Of a DNA stretch of 64,000 nucleotides, positions 1 to 11,200 are shown piece after piece. Numbering within the stretch: position 1 is the stretch's first letter; each line of letters opens with the position of its first letter. The position numbers were made by a program, and so were the translations under genes. Location: contig NW_025778845.1 of assembly GCF_021130785.1 (NCBI RefSeq), forward strand, positions 1-64,000, given 5' to 3'. The DNA is from Homalodisca vitripennis. Its lineage: Eukaryota; Arthropoda; Insecta; Hemiptera; Cicadellidae. A model generated the notes under the pieces. That model saw only the letters and a program-made list of their open reading frames with translations. It had not been told where the DNA came from and did no database searches.

Positions 1-407
1 TTCATTAGAGACACTAACATCCAGTTCACAAACTGGCTGATGAAGCTAAATATAGGCCTTTTGATACAGGTAATTTTATTTATTACTGAACAAGGTTAAT
101 TCAACAAACACTTGTATACCTAAGGACTCATTACTAAAGATCCTAGGTGTAGACTATGAAATCAGCTGGAGGAGACTGCTGAACAAATTTTTTTAGGTTG
201 TGAGAGGCTTATGAGAAGAATCCTATTTGGAACCCTACAGCCAGATGATGAATTCAACGCTAACATTGGACAGAAGCTCTTGGATTTCATTGAAGGTATA
301 GGGGGTAGGCAGGTCCTACTAGCAGAACTTGGAGTGTGCAATAAGCTTAGGTTGACACATTGGGAATTAAGACTCCTTTATACTCCCTTATTAATCTAAT
401 CTAATCT
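1..407. other. Unassigned intronic sequence
   Basis: AT-rich; a 62-codon open frame at 211-399 has no family I recognise. No splice-framed exon seen. Confidence 0.4.
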
Positions 408-1438
408 TTAACACTTAGAGTGCTAATCCCGTAATTTTACGGAACAGCGAAACTTCTGAAGAATGCTAATCCCGTAGTTTTACGTGGTTGTCATTTCAAT
501 TGGTACTATATTACATTGTCCGTATTTAAACGGGTTTTGCCTACTCTACAATGTTATTTGGGTTTTTAGTAATACAATTCACCACTAGAAAGCGTCAGAT
601 GTATTTAATGAGCTTGATGACAAAGCAACTTTGGTCGCTTTGTTTACGTGCAGCTGACGTGACGTTCGTTGCAGCCGGCAGTCGATGTCGCAATCATGGC
701 TTCTCGCAGCTTGAACGGCGGCGTTGCGATCAGTGATTTATTAGATGAAGATAGTTTTATTGTTGTTGATAGTATTTTTGACGATTCTGATATTGATTCT
801 GATTTCATGGAAGAAGATGAGACACAATTTTTCAGGTAAGAATAAGTCTATTTATCATATAAACATCAGTCTAAAACTTTGGTTATGTTATTGTTTTCGT
901 GAATCAAACTATAATTAGTATTATAATAAATTAACTTTATTCAACTAATATTCTATTCATATGAATAAAATGAAAATATATTCATATTTTACATAGTATA
1001 TTATTATGTTAAAGATGCTGAAAACGGTACTGACGGCGAAAGTAATACCGACGCATCAATATATCGGCATAGTTTTTTTGTCAAAAAACTACAAAATATA
1101 AAAACATGATTTGTATTATTCAAAGGATAGTTTATATTTGTAAATGGGTCATTGTAAATAATTGTATATATGCTTAGTTAAGTTTGTTAGATAAAAAAAC
1201 TCTAAAATTTTTTTTTTCAAAAAATATGTTTTTCAAAAACATTTTTTATGTGTAGTTTTTTAAAATAACACCAACAATCTCACGTTAAAAGAAAGACGAA
1301 AGTAAGCTGAATTAAGACATGTAAGTATTTTTCTTATACCTTAAATACTTTTTTTGTAATAAATTTTTGAAAACCACCAAAAACGCCCAGCATTCTACAG
1401 AGTTACATGTTATTTAGGACCAGCACTCAAAGTGTTAA
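408..1438 (+). mobile_element. Non-autonomous piggyBac-type element
   Basis: TTAA target duplications at 408-411 and 1435-1438 flank imperfect inverted ends CACTTAGAGTGCT and CACTTTGAGTGCT (read inward from each side). The element is about 1.02 kb. Inside, 696-836 encodes an acidic MASRSLNGGVAISDLLDEDS-type N-terminus ending at a textbook splice donor CAG|GTAAGA, as in piggyBac transposase first exons; the rest of the transposase is missing. It is therefore an internal-deletion derivative. TTAA specificity and this N-terminal composition are known piggyBac traits; the family call rests on those. Confidence 0.8.
696..836 (+). pseudogene. Remnant first exon of piggyBac transposase
   Basis: Forty-seven codons from ATG at 696, rich in Asp/Glu, stopping at donor GTAAGA (837). 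Without splicing the frame ends at TAA within the donor. No DDD catalytic core follows, so it cannot encode active transposase. Confidence 0.55.
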
Positions 1439-2069
1439 TCTAACTGTGGGCGTGATAAATGAAAGTGGTATCCATAGGACTTGTTGAAATGGTTTAATTG
1501 TGAAACGATACAATTAACTTAAAGTTTACCTGTCTAATATTACTTTTATTTTTTTATTTATCTCAACTAACTATATTGGGGCAGGTGCACTGTCTAGCAA
1601 TAACATTGCTTCAATTTTATAATATGTATTGTTTGATGCAAAGGGATGTTTCATTTATTAATTCTAAAGACATTGATACGGATTAAAAAAATAAATGATG
1701 ATGATAATAATGAAAATGTATGGAGAGGAACTATTAATAACTTTACTATAATAGTAAAGATCTATATTTCCTATTTTATGTGGTTAGAAGAGGTAATATG
1801 CCAAATAATCTATCCTTTACTTAAGTTTGACTAAAAGATTTCTTAAAAGTGAAGAAAGCACTTGCGTCAACAACTTACTTCGGAATAAAAATGAACGTAA
1901 TTGTCAACAGGTCACTTCGGCACTAAGTGGAAAGTGAACTGGAGCTAAACTCAACAATCACATTAAAACAGAATAGAAACAAATAATGCAATTTGACTAA
2001 ATATGAGTTAAAAATTAGTTTAACAGTTAACAGCACGTCACCAGCTAATAAATTATGTAAAGTACAAAC
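1439..2069. other. MCRS1 intron, unassigned
   Basis: AT-rich intron sequence between the piggyBac relic and exon 7; no gene or repeat recognised. Confidence 0.4.
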
Positions 2070-2226
2070 CTCTCTGGAGCGCATCAAGTACCGCACAAGT
2101 CGTCCCTTGAGCACAGCGAGAGTCTGATTGTCGAAGTCCAGGGGGCTGATGCCAGTAACAGAGTCCACCAGCACCTGCCATCGGCCCATCTCATTCTCCA
2201 GCGTCCGGATTTCCTTCTTGGCCCGC
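2070..2226 (-). CDS. MCRS1: MCRS1 coding exon 7
   Basis: Acceptor TTGCTAG ends at 2227; donor GAG|GTTTGT at 2064-2069. Encodes RAKKEIRTLENEMGRWQVLV, then the SPLDFDNQTLAVLKGRLVRY block and MRSRE, the coiled-coil segment immediately before the FHA domain in MCRS1. Phase 2 in, 0 out. The following exons are beyond the left edge. Confidence 0.92.
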
Positions 2227-5200
2227 CTAGCAACATAAGGACAATCATTATCTCATTGTGATTTCAGCTCAAAACTTATACGCTAAGTTCAAATCTTCTA
2301 CAATAAGTAGTTCAGAAATAATTAAGAATTTTAAAATAAAGGTTTGAGTAAATACTAAATAACTAATGCTTACAATTATAGCATTAGGAATGTATCCTTA
2401 TCAGGTGCATAGAACATTCAACATAGTACCAACATGTTTGTATTGATAAGGGCCATTTTTTATTATTCTTATTATTTTTTAATGCAATCACTTGTCTTAA
2501 AGTTAATAGCTTTGAAAATTTTTAACAGCTGTCATTTTCTTTCTGTAACTTATATTAGTTTCAAACTTTTATCTAATATCCATACAGAACTTGGATGAAA
2601 TTGAAGATCTTGAAACATCTCTCACCTTGGCTGCAGAAGCTGGAAATGCGCTTTTAGCTGAGAATATTCAACTAAAGCAGGAACTATATGAGCTGACACT
2701 TAAAAACTCTCAATTAGTGAATAATGAAGACAAAATCTTAAAACTAGAAAACGAAAACGAAGCTCTGTTGAAACGCAATGCAGTTTTAACTGAAATGCTA
2801 CAGGAGGTGGAGGTCCAACTGGTCAAGGAAAAAGATCTTCAACGTACTCTGAGGCAAATGTGTGAAGATCAGGATAGGGAAATGGAAGCTGCCCTACTCA
2901 CCTTTGAAAAGGAAAATGAAAATCTTAAATTAGCATTACAGGAAGTTAGACAAAATAAACACAATGTAGATGAAACAAGAAAATCATTCAAAACAACTGA
3001 AATACAAACGGATAACTCAGAATTTACCTCTCAAGACCTTTCTTTACCCCTAATACTTGACGTGGCTCAGCTGAAGGCTCGCCAAGAACTTATGGAGCGA
3101 TCTTTTGAAGTACTCCAAAATCAACTTCAACTATTTAACAAACAAAAGCCTACAGCGAGCCCACTGAAGCTTACACAGAACACACCCTTCATCAATAGAA
3201 AGTCTCAGGTTAAATCCAATTATTTAAACGTAAGTGGAAAAACCCATCAGGGCAACATCAACTCAATCACAGGTAAAAAGAAAAACATGTTTAGTGTCTC
3301 CCTTCAAGTGGTGAAAGCAGCCGCAACGTCAAAAATTCTACAACCCAAACTATCAACTAACACAACTGTAGAAAAAGAAAGTAGACATCTACCACTTGGT
3401 TCCCACTTATCTGGCAAAAAATCATCCATCCAGCGCAGTACATTACAACCAGTAAATTGCCAAACGCCTCTGATGGAGTCAAAACATTGCCTCAGCGAGG
3501 ATGAAGGCTATAATAAGATTGTAGTAGTGGCTGAAGTACATAGGCCACCTAACAACGAAATAAACAGTGCAGGAAACCTCACGAAAACCCCAAAAAATCT
3601 TGATACCATGCAGTCTGTCTATGGAAGTAGGCATTCAGTTTTTCCATCAAGGGCTGCGGCTGATGCCAGTGTGGACCAGAAGAGTTTTTTATTGATAAGC
3701 CAGAAGAAAAATGCAAAATGGAAAACAGGCCAACTGAAATATGTCTCAAGAGTGTTCATAAACTCAGCTTTAAAAAAACATTAATTGTCCACCAAAATGT
3801 TGACCGTCTCAATAACAAGATTGAGAGACTAAATCACTTTCTGACTCTAACGAAACCTCACATAACTGTTCTTACTGAACACGGCCTAACTCCATCCTCC
3901 ATTGCCAACACAAGACTTACAGACTACTCACTGGTGGCTGCCTTTGGCAGAAGCAACCACCAGAAAGGAGGTGTAGCCATCTACAAACTCAATAGCCTGG
4001 CTAATACAGTTGAGAGTCTGAACATCGAGGGACTTAGCACAGAACTAGTGTGTGAAACAGCGGCAGTAAAACTATCAATCAGTAGGGGACGACACTTGTA
4101 CATCATTGGCATTTATCGACCTCCAAGTGCTCCACTTCAAAGTGCACTTGATCTTCTGTCCAGTATTCTAGACACCATCCCTGCAAATAACGGTGGCATA
4201 TGTATTGTTGGGGACCTCAATGTAGATGGCTTGGAACACTCAAACAACAAAAACGACAATATTAGTTTGAGGGAAATGTTGGCCACCTACAACATTAATA
4301 GATTTAATTTTCCACCTACAAGAATCACCAAGATCTCCAGAACATCAATTGACATTGTGGGCACTAATCTCAACAACCGTATGGTTCATGTTGACGTGAT
4401 AAACAACGGGATCTCCGATCACACTGCGCAACTAACAAGTATTGATGTCCAGTCCAAAATAACAAAGAACTCCTCATCTTATAGACGTCACTTCAGCACA
4501 CAGAACCTAACAGCACTTAAGAATCTTCTAGCTGAGCAAGACTGGCTTGAGGTTTACGACACTGAAAGTGCTGATTTAGCATACAATAGCTTCATTAACA
4601 CATTACTCATGGCGCTGAACACAACTTGTCCCTACAAGCTCACCCGAAGAAAGCAAAACAAAAGAGGTATTACTGACCTAGAGTCCGAAGAACTAAGGAA
4701 AACATTTATTAGAGCCCAAGAAAGGTTTATCATCAGTGGCACTCAAGAAGACAAAATAGATGCTTCCCTGAAGAAAAAGGAGTACGACCTGAAGCTTAAA
4801 TTGATCAGACAAGAAGCCAGTGAAGACCTTATATCAAATGCCACAGATAAGAGTAAAGCAATATGGAGCATCATTAATAGTGAAAGAGCACCACGCAGAG
4901 AGGACAGGAACATGGATTGGGAGTTGGAGATCATGGGGAAAACTACCCAGGACATCAATAGAGTAGCAGACCATTTTAATGACTTCTTTGTTAATGTTGC
5001 GGATGCCACAATCAGAAATGCTAGCCCTGTTGACGGTACAATGTCTGTTGTAGGTACCATAACTGATCATAGGCCCAACATAATACTCTCCATTTTTCAG
5101 CCGACAAATACTGAAGAGGTAATTAAGACCATTAAAGCACTGAAACCAAAGCTTTCTACAGGGTTCGATGATATCCCGCCCAAGTTGTTAAAGATCTGTA

Positions 5201-8200
5201 AAGAAGAAGTCTGCTTGCCACTAACAAACATAATAAATAAATCCCTAGCCCAAGGTGTTTTTCCATCAAAATTAAAAATTTCAAAAGTGCACCCTCTTCA
5301 CAAAAAGGGAAGTAAAAAGGAATTACAAAACTATAGGCCAATATCACTTGTCCCGGCGGTATCCAAAATTATCGAGAAAGTCTTGTTATCCAGACTACTA
5401 AACCACCTACAGCAAAATTCTCTTATTCGCAAAAACCAACATGGTTTAATTTCTGGAAGGTCAACAACGACTGCCCTGGTGGATCTGGTTGAGTGCATTA
5501 TTGACAGTTTGGAAGCTGGAAATACTGTGGTCAACGTATTCCTAGATCTTAGTAAGGCCTTTGACTGCCTCGACCATGGCCTAACAGTAGAAAAACTGAG
5601 ATCACTGGGAATAACAGACACAGCCTTGAACTGGTTTGGAGATTACCTTCACGACCGCAAGCAAATAGTAGAGCTGAAGCAGCTCAAAAATGGACAAACA
5701 AAAACAGCCAGATCATCTCCCCTGAGAGTAAATAGGGGTGTTCCTCAAGGTTCGGTACTGGGTCCAGTGCTGTTTGTGCTCTATACTGAAGACCTTACTA
5801 GATACTTAGAGGCCTTCTGCCTCCCTATCATGTATGCTGATGACACCGTCCTGATCACTAACAACAGATCAGTTGAAGCATTGGAGATATTAACCTACAT
5901 TGCGATGAATATGGCACATGAATATTGTATTAACAACGACCTTGTACTTAATGAAGACAAAACAAAACAACTGTCAGTAGGGCGACATAAGAATGATGTA
6001 TATGACCTACCCAACTTACAATCTGTAACATCCATTAAACACCTGGGTTTAATCTTGGATGACCGGCTCTCATGGCGTAGCCAAATCGACTCTTTATGCC
6101 AGAAGCTGAGTTCCTATTTGCTCTGAAAAGAGTCAAAGCGACCTGCACCAGTCCAGCAATTAAAACTGCCTATTTTGCTTTATTTGAGACCCACATTAGG
6201 TATGGGATCATTCTTTGGGGTGCCTCCTCTGCCAGTAACCTCCAGCGGGTGCTGGTACTCCAGAAGAAGGCAGTTAGGTGCATGGCCAGTCTTCAATATC
6301 GTGAGAGCTGCAGGATTGCTTTTAAGCAATTGGGAATTTTAACTGTGACATCTTTATACATAATGGAAGTCATCCTGTATGCCAGTAGCCTTGGGTTGCC
6401 CAGGAACGCCAATGCTCACAACCACAACACCAGATTTGCGGATGATTTTGCCCTTCCAGCACACAGAATGAGCCTTTTCGCCATGAAACCGTCCTACGCT
6501 GGTGCAAGGCTGTACAATTTACTACCACCTGAAATCAAGAAGGGGAATCACATTTCCTTAAAGCAGAGACTACGTAGCTGGCTCATCTCCGAAACCATCT
6601 ACAGCCTGGAGGAATTTATTGAGAGAGCAAGGAGTGCACATCTCAGATGAACTTTTCCAAAATTGCTCTACTTATCTCTTCTAAAGTTTATTTCTGAGTT
6701 ATAACTGTTTTAAATATTTGACGCTATACTGTTCTTTACGATCATGTAAATAAAGAGATTTGTCTATAGTCTATTGTCTATGTACAATAATAAGATCATT
6801 AAACTTGCAAAGTTTCAACTTGATATCTCAAACGATTTTATAGGTACAAATGAATTTCTAAAAAACACCTACAGCCAGACAGACAAAAAATTAAGCAAGA
6901 TAGGGCTATATATTATATGATGAAATTTGTTTGTTTTCACCTGTATTATTTTAATATAGTAAGGTGGCATGTTTCAAAGGAGGCCTCTTGGACCACTGCC
7001 ATATTAAGTTAGACATAGAGGTGGCAGTTAAGGTGAATGTGACCCACAGGGTTCCAGAATTCACCAACTGGAGGGGATACTGAGTGTCCCTAGCAGAAGA
7101 GCTGGAGGAAATAGAACCCTATCAGAAAAATTAATTTGAACTAGAAATGTCAACTCAATTGGTAGAGCAAGCTATCATAAAGGCCTATGAGAAAAACTGC
7201 CCCCTTAGACAAAACAGGCTAAAGAAAGATGTGCCTTGGTGGACTATGAGATAAGAATCACTCAAAAGCAAAACCCAAAAACATTTAAAATGGACAAAAA
7301 GGACAGGTGACTAGATCCAATACCAATATTCCCTAAATGAATACAATTAAAGAAATTTTTAAAAATTAAAAAAGAAGTTAGAAACATTTTTGCAAAAACA
7401 TAAACAGCCTACTAGAAGCTGCCAGGCTTCATAAAACTCTCCAAATTCCAATTGATCACTCTAACTCTCCAAGATTCTTAGTAAAGGCTAATGGAGGCCT
7501 TACGGTGAACAAGAAGGAGACTCTAGAATTGTTGTTGGAGACACACTTTCTGGGCAGTCTCTTGACTCTAAATGAGGATTTTTATTCTCTAGCAGGGGAG
7601 AGATCTGGTCAGGAGGTTGCTAAATCCAGACAATGGCCAAAATAATTTTTACATCTGAAAGGATTAACTTAAATGAGTAATAAGATCATTTAAGCCATTT
7701 AAATCTCCTGGGGCAGATGGTGTTTTACCCGCCCTTCACCAAGAAGGGTTGGATATTCTACTAAATACACCGACTATTATGTTTAGAAGCAGTTATGCCC
7801 TAGGATTCATTCCAAAGAACTGTAAGACGACACTTGTGGTGTTTGTGTGAAAAAATAACAGGGATCCGTCTAAACCCAACTCGTACAGACTTACAAGCCT
7901 AACCTCCTTCATAGTAAAAACTATGGAAAAAATGATAATTAATAGACATAGGGGGCGGAACCTTACGGGTATACCCACTCAGTCTATATCAACATGCATA
8001 CGTGGAAGGTAGGTCAACTATCACCGCTCTCCACAGGTTAGTGGACACCTTCAAAGAAAAAGAAGCCCTAGTCAGTGTCTTTATTGATATTGATGGAGCT
8101 TTTAATCGGGTAGCCAATCCATGGAGGCAGCTTTGAAACAGTTTGGAGTTCCTCTAGATGCTGTCAAGTGGATAGTAGCCCTCCTAAAAAGTAAACAAGT

Positions 8201-11200
8201 TACAGCAAAGATCGGGGATGAATCGGCCACTATCACGGCCCAGAAAGGCTGTCCCAAGGGAGGGGTTCTGTCTTCCCTCCTCTGGGCGATGGTGGTTGAC
8301 AACCTCTTAACAAAAGCAGAAAAGAGAGGAATAATTCTATAATGCTATGCTAATAATCATGAGACTGAAATGATAACCAACGTATTAGAAAGTATTAGAA
8401 AGTATGGTTAAGAAATATTTCTTTGAAAAACCATACATACTGTCTATTGAAGATAGGAAAACATGGAGTATAAAGGAGGCCTATCCTACTAAAGGAGTCC
8501 AGAAGTTCTATACAAATGATTCACACCTTGACTCTAGGGCAGGATTTGGTATTTACGGACAAGGAGTTAACGTAGCTGTGCCCCTGAGAAAACATGCCAC
8601 AGTCTTTCAAGCAGAGGTTATGGCAATAGAATCATGTGCCAGAAGACTAATGCAAATGAGGCCAAAAGGAGCAGAATAGTTAACCCTCTCTGATATCCAG
8701 GCTGCACTAAAGGCAAATGACACTTGCTTGTTTGACTAAAAAGCAGTTCTAGTGTAACTGGCAAAGAAGAACAGAGTTACACTCGGTTGAGTGTCAGACC
8801 ATGAGGGCATTCATGGAAACAAAAAAGCAGATACCCTCGCCAAAATAGGTACATAATCCCTACTGGTAGGGCCTCAAACAGGCTATGGAGTAGCTTTCTC
8901 CTACAGCAAAACTCTCATAAAAGATTGGGAAAAGAGGATAAGATCCTTTTAACTGGAGTAGGGCCTCCGGATTAAAACAATCTAAATATGTTTATATCTC
9001 CTTATGCTAAAGGGTGGGCATCTCTCCTAGAACAAAGTAAGGAGGATATAAAATTGATATTAGGGATGTTGACAGACATGGTCCCCTTAGAAAACATCTT
9101 ATAAGGGTGGGTCTTAGTAAGACTGATAAATGCAGACGCTGTGGAGAAGTAGAAGAATCAGCAGAACACATATGGCTAAACTGTTCTGCCATATTTAAAA
9201 GTAGGAAACAATTCCTAGAGCATACCTTCTCAGCCCCAAGAACAGGAGCCCTCAAACCTTATTGGCATCTGTAAAAGATTCTGAGGGCACAAACATAAGT
9301 AAGAGGGGCACAAAGGTCCTTTTAGGTCTACGTGCGGAAAATCCCATCTCTATCCCTCAGAAAAAAACTGTCAACTGAGTGTGTCGGATCGACATTATAA
9401 TGTCGACTAATACTATGGAATTGATTTGGACCAACATTATAATCTCGATTGCCAGTCTAAGAGTTAATGGTAAAAATAGGATTAATCTAATCATGCAATT
9501 ATTGTTACAATAAATACAGTATAATTGTAATATTTACAGAGGATACCAATATAAATGCACGCAAAAATAAAAATTAAATGTAATAAATTAAAGTGTATGC
9601 TGTCGGCCTGGGAATTTCAAAGAAGTGTTCAGGACTACATCAGAGAGGAAATTAGAATGGGAGTAGTCATACAATGTATTGATCATATTTATGTAAAGAG
9701 TAACCATGTATGTACATATAGGATAGATAAAAACTAAAATATTTAACACGTTCGCTACCGAAATGTAAAAAATTTGTTCATTAATATGGACCGGCTGGCA
9801 CACATATGTGCCGGCTAGTTCATTCTCATAGACCGATGGCACATATTTGTGCCGCTCGGTACAGTTCCAGTGGACCGACGGCACATATTTGTGCCAGTGT
9901 AGTCTTATTAAATAAAAGGCTGTGGTAACGATCGGTCTATTCTTTCGACTTCATTCTTTCATATCGGTCTACAGGGATGTCTGGCACATATTTGTGCCGC
10001 TTGGTCTCTCGGTATGTTCACAATTTCTTCCTTGGTGCAGTTGGCTAACCTGCCTTGCTTTTCGCCCAGTTAGCATTGCATCAGCTGTAACAGTGCGCGG
10101 CAAAACGAGGTCATTAGTCACAGAGCAGAGCTACAGGATGTTTGGAAAGGTTATGTTGTGCTTTCTTTTGTTGTAAAAGTTTAGTTTTTTGGATTGTGAG
10201 TGGTGATTTTACATAGAACGTTAGTGTGAGTGGTTGAAAATGGACAATAATAGAAAAAGAAAAGTGGATCATGATACAAACAATAGACTAGTGGTTACAA
10301 ATAGTGAAATTGACCGCGCTTTGGACAGATCTAGTGATGATGATGTACGATCTTTGAGTTCACTTTTTTCATCAGATGGGGCCAGTGAGTACCAACCAAA
10401 TTCTGATAGTTTTTGATGACAGCAATAGTCATAGTAGTGACGATGAAGGTAGTGAGCTAGTAGACTGTGATGAAAATGTTGATAACATTGCTTTAGCAGA
10501 CGATCCGAACGTCCGTTTAGTCATTGATGGAGTACATGCAGAATATCAAAATAATAATATCCCTTGGACAGATACCAATAATGTTCCTCCTCCTCTTGTT
10601 TTCGCAAGAAATGAAAAAATAAATTTTGACACTACTGATCCAATTATAGTCTTTTCAAATATATTTGATGATGATCTCTTGGATAAAATCGTCTCTTGGA
10701 CAAACAAGAAAGCAAACACTATTCGAGGTGGCCCTGTTAACAGACATGCCCCTATAAACTATTGGACAGATTTGACAAAAGAAGACCTAAAAAAGTTTTT
10801 AGGCTTGACAATGTTAATGGGTACAATAAAATTTCCATCGATCAAACACTATTGGTCTAAAGATCCTGAGTATGAGCACCCTGTTTTTGGCAACACCATG
10901 TCGCGTAATAGGTTTGAATGTATACTACGTAGTTTATGTTTCTATGATCCCGAAACTGACCCCATAGGTCACAGAATGCACAAAATAGACCAAGTGCTAA
11001 ATCATCTCCTTGAAAACATTAGGAAGGTTTACAGTCCTGGCCAATTTCTCTCTCAGGATGAGGCCATGGTTTTGTTTAGAGGACGCTTGTCGTTCCGGCA
11101 ATATATAAAAAACAAGGCGCACAAATACGGCATAAAGCTGTACAAGCTAACAACTTCAGATGGCTTTGTATTGAATATTATTATTTATCAAGGCAAAGGA

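Larger units (their letters stand above)
2549..6783 (+). mobile_element. Nearly complete LINE (CR1/Jockey-like), antisense in MCRS1 intron
   Basis: Two-ORF non-LTR retrotransposon: ORF1 coiled-coil protein, overlapping ORF2 with AP-type endonuclease and reverse transcriptase, then a C-terminal region in another frame. The 3' end (about 6740-6781) has AATAAAG and a short imperfect GTCTATAG/GTCTATTG/GTCTATG repeat rather than a poly(A), a type of tail known from CR1/L2-like LINEs. There is no RNase H domain. The 5' end is uncertain and the open frame of ORF1 begins at 2549 without an ATG. Inserted opposite to MCRS1 transcription. Confidence 0.85.
6960..9392 (+). mobile_element. Degenerate LINE with RNase H domain (I/R1/LOA-like group)
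   Basis: Successive frames, interrupted by many stops, give: post-endonuclease linker (CPLRQNRLKKDVPWW, 7190-7240); RT start (PGADGVLPALHQ, 7700-7750); RT core with FIDIDGAFN (8080-8107) and KGCPKGGVLSSLLW (8241-8285); a mutated catalytic box CYANNHE in place of YADD (8342-8362); RNase H blocks FYTNDSHLDSRAGFGIYG (8504-8555), QAEVMAIES and SDHEGIHGNKKADTLAKIG (8796-8850); and a C-terminal CxxC...H...C motif CRRCGEVEESAEHIWLNC (9130-9185). The copy is dead. Its 3' end has a close relative at 45770-46005. Confidence 0.85.

Noticed and set aside
211..399. 62-codon ORF near left edge
   Set aside because: No recognisable family, no splice context, length expected by chance.
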